Assembly: GCF_019038435.1 (NCBI RefSeq)
Contig: NZ_JAGPOX010000052.1
Span: forward strand, 1-58,199
Origin: Nocardia alni
GTDB lineage: Bacteria; Actinomycetota; Actinomycetes; Mycobacteriales; Mycobacteriaceae
Direction: 5' to 3'
DNA: 58,199 nt
The notes beneath the pieces were generated by a model, which saw only the letters and a program-made list of their open reading frames with translations, was not told the origin of the DNA and searched no databases. Shown here piece by piece: positions 47,136 to 54,861 of this stretch. The position numbers were made by a program, and so were the translations under genes. Position 1 is the stretch's first letter; each line of letters begins with the position of its first letter.

Positions 47136-47933
47136 TTAGGGGGAGGTGTCGTCCGGAAGTTCTTGTGCGCGCGGCGGATACAGCTGGTTGATCCCGCTGG
47201 CGCCGCGGCACCGGCGCGGTAGCCGCGACACCTCCGGATCGGGCAGGGCAGTGCGGCCGTCCGAGCCGGCAGGCACGACCAACGCATGCTCGGCCAGCAA
47301 CCGGGAGACCTCGACGGTCACCGGATACAGGCCGCGGCCCAGCGCGAACGCGATGTCTCGACACCGGTGCTGCCCATTCACACGAAGCAGGATTTCCCGC
47401 CGCTGCCCGGGTGGACAGCCACGCAGCAGGGATTCACCCTGCTCGGTGCGCGCCAAGCGATTTCGGTGCGGCGACACCCGCCTGTTGGCCAACGCGCGCA
47501 GCCTGCGTTCGGTCTCCTCGGTGAGCCGGTCCGCCTCGATGCCCGTGAAGTAACGCTCCAACACCCTGCCGCCGGGACCCACCGGATCCATATCGATGTC
47601 GGTGGTCCAGAAGCTGCCGTCGATCCACCCCGCGGCGATCGCGAACGCGGCGTCGAGCGTCGCTATCTGCTCCAGTGCCCGGCGCTCGGCATCTCCGGAC
47701 ACCGTCCGTCCGGGGCGGGCCAGCAGCTCACGGACGCCAGGAGCCCCCGCGGTGCTGACCATCAGCACCCGCCCCCGCACGACCCGTATTCGTCCGCCCG
47801 GATCGCCGGAGATGTGCAGATCGCCCGTTCGCATCACCGTGGATGCCGTCGTCAACTGCCGGGCCACCTCCTGGGCAGCTCGTCGGCCGAACGCCGGCAA
47901 CCGCGTCGATCCAGCGAAAGCGCCGGTTGTCAT
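47136..47933 (-). CDS. DUF4388-like protein with C-terminal winged-helix-like segment, first gene of the left block
   Basis: A 265-residue protein. The N-terminal part (MRTGDLHISGDPGGRIRVVRGRVLMVSTAGAPGVRELLARPG in pieces) follows the DUF4388 plan: tendency to a short helix, two strands with a Gly turn, the V-R-G-R-V element, and a helix. The middle carries WIDGSFWTTDIDMDPVGPGGRVLERYF. A C-terminal helical segment (QRREILLRVNGQHRCRDIAFALGRGLYPVTVEVSRLLAEHALV) looks like a small winged helix. The protein at 49096-49950 has the same order of parts. ATG at 47933 is the chosen start. Its 5' leader holds the 47983-48015 hairpin. Confidence 0.7.
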   Translation of the reverse strand: MTTGAFAGSTRLPAFGRRAAQEVARQLTTASTVMRTGDLHISGDPGGRIRVVRGRVLMVSTAGAPGVRELLARPGRTVSGDAERRALEQIATLDAAFAIAAGWIDGSFWTTDIDMDPVGPGGRVLERYFTGIEADRLTEETERRLRALANRRVSPHRNRLARTEQGESLLRGCPPGQRREILLRVNGQHRCRDIAFALGRGLYPVTVEVSRLLAEHALVVPAGSDGRTALPDPEVSRLPRRCRGASGINQLYPPRAQELPDDTSP

Positions 47934-48712
47934 GGTTCGAACTCCGCGGATGGAGAAATTGACGGAACACCCGATATTCGGCCGTCGTGCGGGTACGGAA
48001 TCCCCCCGCACGACGACGATCGAATCGAATCGAAACCCGGGCCGGCGCGTTCTAGCCGCGCCCGGTCACGATAATAGGTTTTCCTGACTGGAAATTTGCC
48101 GGATGAACTCTGGCCGCTGACCTATAACCATAAGTACACATATGACTTTGACAAGTTTATCCCTTTGATAGTAGATAGGGCTGTCGCATCGCCCGGGCCA
48201 CGACAACCATCGAACTCGGTGTCGCGTAGGCCATTCTGTCAGGGGGCAACGTTTAGAGCAACCTTATCCGCCAAATTGCCGCAACAGTCGGGCGAGCTGG
48301 CCGACACGATCCACCTCACCCCTGATAGCAGGCCGTTTTACCGCCGAATTACCACGTCACAAGCCAGTAAAGCCCGGTTGATAGCAACTGGAACCAAAAC
48401 CGCTCGGTCGCTTCATTTCGAGCGATACCGATGCAGCCATCGCCGAGCACAGCACCTCAGCCCTGCCCGCAATCGTCCGATTACCCGAAGGAAACCGACC
48501 GAAAGGAATTTATTATCAAGTGCCGAAGAGGCCGGGAATCGCTGCGGGAACCACCATGCCAAGGGTGTGTCTGATTTATCCGGATACCAGTAAGTATCAG
48601 ATTGCCAGAAGTTATCTGTCATTTTTCTGTACAACCGGCATCGACGGTTGTAGCGTCTGAATTCGAGCTTCTGAATATGACATGACTTCTCTATTTGACA
48701 TGCGGTGGCACG
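47934..48712. other. A+T-rich non-coding region between the two roadblock blocks
   Basis: About 780 bp without a supportable gene. Part is markedly A+T-rich for this genome (only 21 of the 60 bases at 48121-48180 are G or C). It contains the 47983-48015 hairpin, three TCGAA units around 48019-48034, a TTGACA at 48148 with TAGATA 18 bp later as a possible plus-strand promoter, a perfect palindrome TATCCGGATA at 48577-48586, and TGACATG twice near 48678 and 48696. Open frames here lack the G/C-ending codons of real genes. It likely holds divergent promoters, and possibly a small RNA or a xenogeneic-silencer (Lsr2-type) target. Confidence 0.6.
47983..48015. promoter_or_regulatory. 11-bp perfect inverted repeat in the leader of the left block
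   Basis: CGTCGTGCGGG (47983-47993) and CCCGCACGACG (48005-48015) pair perfectly with an 11-nt loop. It ends 50 bp before the start of the 47933 gene. It could be an operator, an attenuator hairpin in the 5' leader, or a terminator protecting against upstream transcription. No T-run accompanies it on either strand. Confidence 0.6.
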
Positions 48713-49099
48713 GTGATCGGAATTGACAGCTGTCTGGAGCAGATTATTGATATTCCGGGCGCGCGAGGCGTAACACTGGTCGATTGTGTGAGCGGCTTGG
48801 CCATCGCCGCGGCCGGGCGACACGAACTGCTGGACGAGCATGAGAACGCCGCGGCCACCACGGACGTGGTCCGGGCGGTACTCGGCTGCCCGGCATTGTC
48901 GATCGGCGGCGCCAACGACGACATCACCGAGATCCTCGTCTGCGGTCCCGGTGGATATCACCTGCTGAACCTGGTCGACGGAGATTTCGAGGGACGCCTG
49001 TTCGTCCATGTGCTCTTCGACGACGACACCGGGAATCTGGCCATGGCGCGATTTCGGCTACGGGCGATCCTGTCCGGGCTCATGGAAAACCGGCCATGA
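48713..49099 (+). CDS. roadblock/LC7-like protein, first gene of the right block
   Basis: A 128-residue protein starting IGIDSCLEQIIDIPGARGVTLVDCVSGLAIAAAG, then a long helix, ILVCGPGGYHLLNL, GRLFVHVLFDDD and the C-terminal helix GNLAMARFRLRAIL. It aligns by eye along its length with the 50441-50812 protein (both have the VD-x2-SG strand turn and NLAMAR-x-RL). The start is likely the GTG at 48713 with GGTGG close upstream; a TTG at 48695 is also in frame. Its stop overlaps the next start as ATGA. Role within the island is unknown. Confidence 0.72.
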   Translation: MIGIDSCLEQIIDIPGARGVTLVDCVSGLAIAAAGRHELLDEHENAAATTDVVRAVLGCPALSIGGANDDITEILVCGPGGYHLLNLVDGDFEGRLFVHVLFDDDTGNLAMARFRLRAILSGLMENRP

Positions 49100-49950
49100 G
49101 TGTCGAGCCCGCGATCGTGCTGCGACAGCTGGAGCGAGAACGACGTACCGGCGTGCTGCGCCTGGACGACGGGGCGTTCCATCTGGTCGGCGGCGCCGTC
49201 ACGGCCGCCGCCTGTCGTCGTGCGACCGGACTGGACCGGCTCGTGGTGGAAACGGGCGTGGCGACGGCCGAGGATTGGTACAGAGCCGAGACCGGTCAGC
49301 CGGCGACACTGCTGGAATCCCCGCGGCTGGCCATCCTGGCCCTGCTCTCGGTATTCGACGCCGCGTATTTCCTCTTACCATCGGCCTCCGGTGCGAAATT
49401 CCGCCCTACCCAACCCCATTGGCTCGCGCCGATCTGCCGGATCACGCCGGGCACGCTCGTCCACGAGATCCAACGGCGCATCGACACGCCAACACAGACG
49501 TGGCCGGCCGAATGGGTCGAGCGTCACCCCGTCGTACCGGTCCGCCGCGTCCGCCGCCGCCGGGTGGCCCTCACCGCCGGCCAGGCCGAGGTGCTCGGCG
49601 CCGCGGACGCCCGGCGAAGCGTCGCCGCGATCGCTCACGATCTGGGCCGAACCACGTATACCTGCCTGTCGGCGGTGCGCGATCTGACGGCCGCCGGACT
49701 GATCGAAGCGCCGGTGCAGGACATCCCGGCGGCGGAAACCGAACAGACCACACCGACGGACTTCGAGCTCGCCGGGCCCGCATCCGTGCCGGATTCCAGT
49801 CCCCCGCTGGATTTCAGACCCGCCCAGCCCGCACCCACGCTCCGACGCCGGACCCCCTCGATGACGACGATCCCCGACGGGGACCGCTGGGAGCCCGTCG
49901 ACCGGAACCTGCTCATCCGGCTCCGGGCCGCGCTGGACGAACTCGCCTGA
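49096..49950 (+). CDS. DUF4388-like protein with winged-helix-like region, right block
   Basis: A 284-residue protein. The N-terminal ~60 residues follow the DUF4388 (PATAN) plan: VLRQLERERRTGVLRLDDGAFHLVGGAVTAAACRRATGLDRLV, then a helical middle (AILALLSVFDAAYFLLP). At about 155-205, RVALTAGQAEVLGAADARRSVAAIAHDLGRTTYTCLSAVRDLTAAGLIEAP reads like a winged helix. The C-terminal ~75 residues are Pro-rich and disordered apart from a final helix. It overlaps the preceding roadblock gene by 4 bp. Its order of parts matches the 47136-47933 protein, so the two blocks share one module type. Confidence 0.72.
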   Translation: MSVEPAIVLRQLERERRTGVLRLDDGAFHLVGGAVTAAACRRATGLDRLVVETGVATAEDWYRAETGQPATLLESPRLAILALLSVFDAAYFLLPSASGAKFRPTQPHWLAPICRITPGTLVHEIQRRIDTPTQTWPAEWVERHPVVPVRRVRRRRVALTAGQAEVLGAADARRSVAAIAHDLGRTTYTCLSAVRDLTAAGLIEAPVQDIPAAETEQTTPTDFELAGPASVPDSSPPLDFRPAQPAPTLRRRTPSMTTIPDGDRWEPVDRNLLIRLRAALDELA

Positions 49951-49994
49951 CCGCGGGCGGACCGCCCGGCAATTCGATGAAAGGTTGACCAACG

Positions 49995-50408
49995 GTGGAA
50001 ACGATCACCCCGACGATGGCCGCGGCGAACGACGCGGTACAGACCGAACTGCGAAGGCTGTGCGCGGGCATCCCGCACGTGACCGGCGCGCTCGTGGCAT
50101 CCGGTGACGGGCTGCTCATCACCCATGTTTTGCCCCCGAGTATCGAGCCCACCGGGATGGCCGCACTGGCGGCTTCGCAACTGGCGCTGTCGTTCCGGAT
50201 CGTCACCACGGCGTACGGGGGCGGGTTCCACGAGGTCGTGGTGCACGGAAGCGGTGGGTACGTGGCGATCTACGCGGCGGACGGGACCGCGCTGACGGTC
50301 CTGACCGCCGCCGGGGTGAACGTCGGCCGGCTCCATCTGGAGGCACGACCGGCCGCACGTGCGATCGCCGACCTCCTGGCGGCGGCGACGAAAAGTCCTC
50401 GGGCATAA
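49995..50408 (+). CDS. roadblock/LC7 domain protein (MglB-like)
   Basis: A 137-residue protein and the clearest roadblock member of the set. A first helix is followed by VTGALVASGDGLLITHVLP, a Met/Ala helix (PTGMAALAASQLALSFRIV), FHEVVVHGSGGYVAIYAADGTALTVLTAAGVNVGRLHLEARPAARAI, as in MglB and conservon CvnB proteins. It should form dimers and might regulate a small GTPase, but no GTPase, histidine kinase or DUF742 gene accompanies it. GTG at 49995 follows the previous stop by 44 bp. Confidence 0.82.
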   Translation: METITPTMAAANDAVQTELRRLCAGIPHVTGALVASGDGLLITHVLPPSIEPTGMAALAASQLALSFRIVTTAYGGGFHEVVVHGSGGYVAIYAADGTALTVLTAAGVNVGRLHLEARPAARAIADLLAAATKSPRA

Positions 50409-50440
50409 CGAGGGCATCGAATACATCGAAAGGAACAGAC

Positions 50441-50812
50441 ATGTCCAATATGGATCTCGCACTCAAGGACATGATGGGGATCGACGGCGCGATCGGCGCC
50501 GCCATCGTCGACTACAACAGCGGTATGGCGCTGGGCATGCTCGGCAGTTCCAAGGCCCTGGACCTGCAGATCGCGGCCGCCGGCAACACCGAGGTGGTGC
50601 GTGCCAAACTGCGCACCATCGAACAGCTGGAACTCAACGAGGAGATCGAGGACATCCTCATCTCGCTGTACAGCCAATACCACATCATCCGACCCGTCAC
50701 CGGCCGTAAATCCAAGGGGCTGTTCCTCTACATGGCCCTGGACCGGGGCCGGGCCAATCTGGCGATGGCCCGCCACCGGCTCAAGAACATCGAGGAGACC
50801 CTGGAGGTCTGA
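50441..50812 (+). CDS. roadblock/LC7-like protein, last gene of the right block
   Basis: A 123-residue protein: LKDMMGIDGAIGAAIVDYNSGMALGML, a helix (ALDLQIAAAGNTEVVRAKLRTIEQL), IEDILISLYSQYHIIRPV, GLFLYMALDRGRANLAMARHRLKNIEETLEV. The order matches roadblock proteins, and it is a clear paralogue of the 48713-49099 protein. GAAAGGA precedes the ATG at 50441. An 11-bp direct repeat TGATCGTCCGG occurs at its end (50810-50820 and 50825-50835). Confidence 0.78.
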   Translation: MSNMDLALKDMMGIDGAIGAAIVDYNSGMALGMLGSSKALDLQIAAAGNTEVVRAKLRTIEQLELNEEIEDILISLYSQYHIIRPVTGRKSKGLFLYMALDRGRANLAMARHRLKNIEETLEV

Positions 50813-50870
50813 TCGTCCGGCGCGTGATCGTCCGGCCCCATGATCCTCGGAGCCGGACACCCGGCCGGGC

Positions 50871-51383
50871 TCACCCGAGTCGCGCGCCACACCCGAGCAG
50901 TGCGGTGCGCAGGACCAACGCCGCCTCCGGACCGATGACGCCGTCGACCAGTTCCAGGTATCGCGAACAGAATTCCGGTCCGTGCGGCGCGCGGCGCGCG
51001 TCACCGGATCCGAGGTGATGAGCCAGCTCGTGCAGAATCACCAATTCCCTTAAGGCCCAGGCAGTTCCACCTGTGTGCAGGGGTACGGCGAGCACCGCCC
51101 GCTCGGTCTCGTAGTGGGCGGCGTTCACTCCCGCCCGGGCGCGCACCGTGACCGAATCCGACGCGCGCGTCCACCGCTGCCGGACCCAGTTCAGCGCCAG
51201 CACCCGGTCCGCGTAGCTCTGCACCGACTCCACCGAGGCGAACCGGCGCTCGATCGGCAACGTGATGTGCGAGCCGTACAGCTCGACCGTCCGCACCCCC
51301 GACTCGTCGGCCCGATCGAACATCCCCCGGACCAGCCCCTCGGCGTCGTACACCCGGGCACGCTGCCCGTCCCGCTCACCCAC
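50871..51383 (-). CDS. TIGR04338-type putative metallohydrolase
   Basis: A 170-residue protein. A zinc-protease motif HELAHHL is preceded by VIL and followed by PHGPEFCSRYLELV, giving an HExxH-x-H...E-like active site. It fits a family of small actinobacterial SprT-like putative metallohydrolases found next to DUF2786 proteins, as here. The substrate and role are unknown. It converges with the last roadblock gene and lies 59 bp downstream of the DUF2786 gene. Confidence 0.8.
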   Translation of the reverse strand: MGERDGQRARVYDAEGLVRGMFDRADESGVRTVELYGSHITLPIERRFASVESVQSYADRVLALNWVRQRWTRASDSVTVRARAGVNAAHYETERAVLAVPLHTGGTAWALRELVILHELAHHLGSGDARRAPHGPEFCSRYLELVDGVIGPEAALVLRTALLGCGARLG

Positions 51384-51442
51384 GACCGAACCTCGCCGCG
51401 CTCGGCGCCGTCGTCGTACGCGGGGCGCGCTGCGTCAGCGGC

Positions 51443-52285
51443 TCACTCACGGTCGCCCGGATCGAGTTGCCCACGGGCCGCACCGAGTTCGGGGGAGGCG
51501 CCCAGCCTCGCGGCCCGGCCCGCCCGATCTCCGGCGCGCCGGGCGCCGGGGGAGTATCCGGCCGACGCCTGCGGCCCGCGCCAGACCCCGCGCGCCTCGG
51601 AGGTGCTGTCGTAGAAGCCGGACAGCTCGAGTTCCTTGTCGCGCAGGGCCACGGCCGTCCCGGGCGCGGCGGTGGGCTCGGCGCGCACCTGGGCCTCCAC
51701 GTCCGCCTTCACCTCGGCCAGGCGACGGCCCACGCGCGCGGCGAAGGCCATCTGGAAGTTCAGCCGCGCGGTCACCGCCGCCACCGGCGCCTGCACCCGC
51801 CGCCGCACCGAGCGCCCGAGACGCCGCTCGACGACCACCTTCTCGACCGTCGCGGACCGATACCCACCCGATTTGATGTACAGATCGGCCGCGCGCACCA
51901 TCTGCACCAGCAGGCTCGTGTACAGCGCCTCGCAGGTATCGATATCGGTGTCGAATCCGTAGGCGTAGACCTGCGTCGAGGTGCGCGCCACATCGCAGCG
52001 CACATCGTTGGCCGCGGCGATCGCCACGAACAGCTGCACGTAGGTGCGCAGCCCGCGTTTACCGGGCTCGCCGATCGCGATGATTCGCTGTACCGGCACG
52101 GCACGGCGCTCACGGCCGGTGATGTGGGCGCGCGCCACGGCCAGGTCGATCGACGAACGGGTCGCGAGACGTTGCGCCGCCGCGAGAAACGCCTCGGCCT
52201 CGTGTTCGTTGTCGGTCGACTCCGCCTGACGCAGCAGACCGCCGATCCGCGTGAGCAACTTGTCCTGGGTTTGCTGGGTCGACAT
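51443..52285 (-). CDS. DUF2786 domain-containing protein
   Basis: A 280-residue protein. The N-terminal ~45 residues match DUF2786 (LTRIGGLLRQAESTDNEHEAEAFLAAAQRLATRSSIDL), followed by a conserved alpha/beta region (GLRTYVQLFVAIAAANDVRCDVARTSTQVYAYGFDTDIDTCEALYTSLLVQM) and a long charged, Arg/Ala-rich tail. ATG at 52285 is chosen because the DUF2786 helix starts nine residues later. The domain is of unknown function and is shared by actinobacteria and some phages. The adjoining metallohydrolase is its usual neighbour, so they may act together. Confidence 0.82.
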   Translation of the reverse strand: MSTQQTQDKLLTRIGGLLRQAESTDNEHEAEAFLAAAQRLATRSSIDLAVARAHITGRERRAVPVQRIIAIGEPGKRGLRTYVQLFVAIAAANDVRCDVARTSTQVYAYGFDTDIDTCEALYTSLLVQMVRAADLYIKSGGYRSATVEKVVVERRLGRSVRRRVQAPVAAVTARLNFQMAFAARVGRRLAEVKADVEAQVRAEPTAAPGTAVALRDKELELSGFYDSTSEARGVWRGPQASAGYSPGARRAGDRAGRAARLGASPELGAARGQLDPGDRE

Positions 52286-52444
52286 CGCGGCCAACAATAC
52301 GAGATCCGACCGACACAACCGGTACGCGACAATGTATCTTCCCTTGTGCAACAGGCCGAGTGTGCCAGCTCACGGTTCACCCCCGGCCGGATTGTCCCCG
52401 TGCGCGCCAACGGAGGCTGTGCTCGTAACGACCATGGAGTATCG

Positions 52445-53746
52445 ATGGCTTTGAACAAGGTGACGTCACGACGCTCGTCCTTGGCGCTGCGCGCAGCGCT
52501 GGTAACCGCGTCGGCGGCGCTGCTCACGGCGACCTTCACCAGCGCCTGTTCGAGTAGCAGCACGAGTAGTCCGACCAGTCAGGACCTGACCGGCCGCGGA
52601 CCCATCACCTACGTCGAGGGCCAGGACACCTCCGAGACAGGCGCGGTCAAACAGCTGATCGACCGGTGGAATTCGGTGCATCCGGATCAGAAGGTCACCT
52701 TCAAGGAACAGTCCAACGACGCCAGCCAGCAGCACGACGACATGGCCCAGCACCTGCAGGCCAAGCAGTCCGACTACGACGTGATGGCGCTGGATGTCAC
52801 CTGGACCGCGGAATTCGCGGCCAAGGGCTGGATCCAGCCGCTGAAGGACTCCTTCTCCATCGACACCTCCACGCTGCTCTCGCCGACCGTGGCCAGCGCC
52901 ACGTACAAGGGCACCCTGTACGCCGCGCCGCTGAACACCAACGGCGGATTGCTGTACTACCGCAAGGATCTGGTGCCCAACGCACCCAAGACCTGGACCG
53001 AGATGCTGGGCGACTGCGGTATCGCCAAGTCGCACGCCCTGGGCTGCTATGCCGGGCAGTTCGCGCCCTACGAGGGCCTGACGGTGAACACCGCCGAGGT
53101 GATCAACGCCTTCGGCGGCACCTTCGTCGGCCCGGACGGCAAGACCCCGACCATCGACAGCCCGCAGGCCCGCGCCGGATTGCAGACGCTCGTGGGCGCC
53201 TACAAGAACGGCGACATCCCCAAGGAGGCCATCTCCTTCGAGGAGCCGGAGAGCCAGAACGCCTTCGCCCAGGGCAAGCTGCTGTTCCTGCGCACCTGGC
53301 CCAACTTCTACGGTGTGGCACAGGCCGATTCATCGCAGGTGAAGGGCGATGTCGGCGTCGCCCCGCTGCCCGGTAAGGACGGCATCGGCGCCTCGACCCT
53401 GGGTGGATACAATGCCGCCATCAGCGCCTACTCCAAGCACAAGGCCACCGCCCTGGACTTCCTGCGGTTCCTGACCAGCGAGGACGCCCAGCACATCGTC
53501 GCCGAGGGCGCGTACCCACCGGTGCTCTCCTCGCTCTACGACGATCCGGCGCTGATCGCCAAGTTCCCCTACCTGCCGACGCTGCGTGACTCGATCGCCA
53601 GCGCCGTGCCGCGCCCGGTCACCCCGTTCTATCCGGCGGTGTCCAAGGCGATCCAGGACAACGCCTACGCGGCGCTGAACGGATCCAAGTCGGTCGACGA
53701 CGCGATCACCGGTATGCAGAAGGGCATCGAGGCCGCCGGTTCGTAG
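52445..53746 (+). CDS. sugar ABC transporter substrate-binding lipoprotein (LpqY-like)
   Basis: A 433-residue binding protein. A signal peptide ends in the lipobox-like TSAC (about residue 35). The MalE-type fold shows GPITYVEGQDTSETGAVKQLIDRW, DYDVMALDVTWTAEFAAKGWI, YAAPLNTNGGLLYYRKDL, a C-terminal-lobe GASTLGGYNAAIS and HKATALDFLRFLTSEDAQH. It resembles LpqY, the trehalose-binding protein that recovers trehalose released by mycolyltransferases. It heads the importer operon with two permease genes downstream. The specificity is inferred from similarity in length and layout, so another sugar is possible. Confidence 0.85.
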   Translation: MALNKVTSRRSSLALRAALVTASAALLTATFTSACSSSSTSSPTSQDLTGRGPITYVEGQDTSETGAVKQLIDRWNSVHPDQKVTFKEQSNDASQQHDDMAQHLQAKQSDYDVMALDVTWTAEFAAKGWIQPLKDSFSIDTSTLLSPTVASATYKGTLYAAPLNTNGGLLYYRKDLVPNAPKTWTEMLGDCGIAKSHALGCYAGQFAPYEGLTVNTAEVINAFGGTFVGPDGKTPTIDSPQARAGLQTLVGAYKNGDIPKEAISFEEPESQNAFAQGKLLFLRTWPNFYGVAQADSSQVKGDVGVAPLPGKDGIGASTLGGYNAAISAYSKHKATALDFLRFLTSEDAQHIVAEGAYPPVLSSLYDDPALIAKFPYLPTLRDSIASAVPRPVTPFYPAVSKAIQDNAYAALNGSKSVDDAITGMQKGIEAAGS

Positions 53747-53847
53747 CGGCCGCGCCGAGATCCCTGTCGAGCCGGCGACCGACGCGCCGATCCGGCGCGG
53801 TATCCCACCGCCAACGCTCGGCGTCGAGCCCGTGAGAGAGAAGAACG

Positions 53848-54861
53848 GTGTCAGATCCTTCGGGAGCAGTGCAGGCCACCGAGACGCGGACCGATCAGCG
53901 ACCACGGCGGCGAGTGGGTCTGCTGCAGGGGCCTGCCCGCGCCTGGCTGTTCGTGGCGCCGGTGCTGGTGGCCCTGGCGGTGGTGATCGGCTATCCGGTC
54001 GTGCGGGCGGTGTGGATGTCCTTCCAGAAGGACTCCGGCCTCGACCCGGTGACCGGCATGTTCGTCAACGGCGGCAGCGCCGGGTTCAGCAACTACACGC
54101 ATTGGCTGATGCAGCAGTGCCAAATGCCCTCCGGCGGTACCGAATCCTGCCCGACCGGCAATCTGGGCTCGCAGTTCTGGGTCGCGATCATCGTGACGGT
54201 GCTGTTCACGGTGATCACCGTGGCGCTGGAGACGACGATCGGCCTGGGCATGGCCACGGTGATGGGCAAGACGTTCCGGGGCCGGGCGCTGCTGCGCGCG
54301 GCGGTGCTGGTCCCGTGGGCCATCCCGACCGCGGTCACCGCGCGGCTGTGGGAGTTCATGTTCCAGTACGACGGCGTGGTGAATCGCGTGCTCGGCACGC
54401 ATATCCTGTGGCAGACCGATCCGTGGTGGTCCCGCTTCGCGGTCATCATCGCCGACGTGTGGAAGACGACGCCGTTCATGGCGCTGCTGATCCTGGCCGG
54501 ACTGCAGGTGATCCCGGCCGACGTGTACGAGGCCGCGCGGGTGGACGGCGCCTCGACCTGGCAGCGGTTCACCCAGATCACGCTGCCGCTGCTCAAACCC
54601 GCACTGCTGGTGGCGATCCTGTTCCGGACCATGGACGCGCTGCGGCTCTACGACCTGCCCGCCATCATGACGCGCGGTAATCCGAACACACGCACCCTGT
54701 CGATCCTCGTCGTCGATCAGGTCCGCCAGGGGGCCAACAGCGCCTCGGCGCTGTCCGTGCTCACCTTCCTGCTGATCTTCGCGGTCGCGTTCGTGCTGGT
54801 GAAGGTGTTGGGCGCGAATGCGGTCGCGACACAGGAGGAACAGCGGAAGGCTGGACGATGA
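53848..54861 (+). CDS. carbohydrate ABC transporter permease (SugA-like)
   Basis: A 337-residue MalF-type permease with six predicted helices and the EAA loop YEAARVDGASTWQRFTQITLPLLKP. The N-terminal cytosolic tail is ~35 residues. A Cys-containing loop (CQMPSGGTESCPTGN) lies between helices 1 and 2, on the external side, and could form a disulphide. GTG at 53848 has AGAGAGAAG upstream. Its stop overlaps the next permease's start as ATGA. Confidence 0.9.
   Translation: MSDPSGAVQATETRTDQRPRRRVGLLQGPARAWLFVAPVLVALAVVIGYPVVRAVWMSFQKDSGLDPVTGMFVNGGSAGFSNYTHWLMQQCQMPSGGTESCPTGNLGSQFWVAIIVTVLFTVITVALETTIGLGMATVMGKTFRGRALLRAAVLVPWAIPTAVTARLWEFMFQYDGVVNRVLGTHILWQTDPWWSRFAVIIADVWKTTPFMALLILAGLQVIPADVYEAARVDGASTWQRFTQITLPLLKPALLVAILFRTMDALRLYDLPAIMTRGNPNTRTLSILVVDQVRQGANSASALSVLTFLLIFAVAFVLVKVLGANAVATQEEQRKAGR

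Noticed and set aside
48096..48593. 165-residue plus-strand open frame in the A+T-rich gap
   Set aside because: Its codons do not show the strong G/C third-position bias of the real genes, it has no recognisable domain, and it lacks a convincing ribosome-binding site.
46660..50812. A classical conservon (cvn) operon
   Set aside because: There is no histidine kinase (CvnA), DUF742 protein (CvnC) or Ras-like GTPase (CvnD), and the gene order differs.
51467..53746. Long plus-strand frame fusing an N-terminal extension to the LpqY-like protein
   Set aside because: The first ~325 residues overlap the DUF2786 gene antisense; the lipoprotein signal begins at the ATG 52445.
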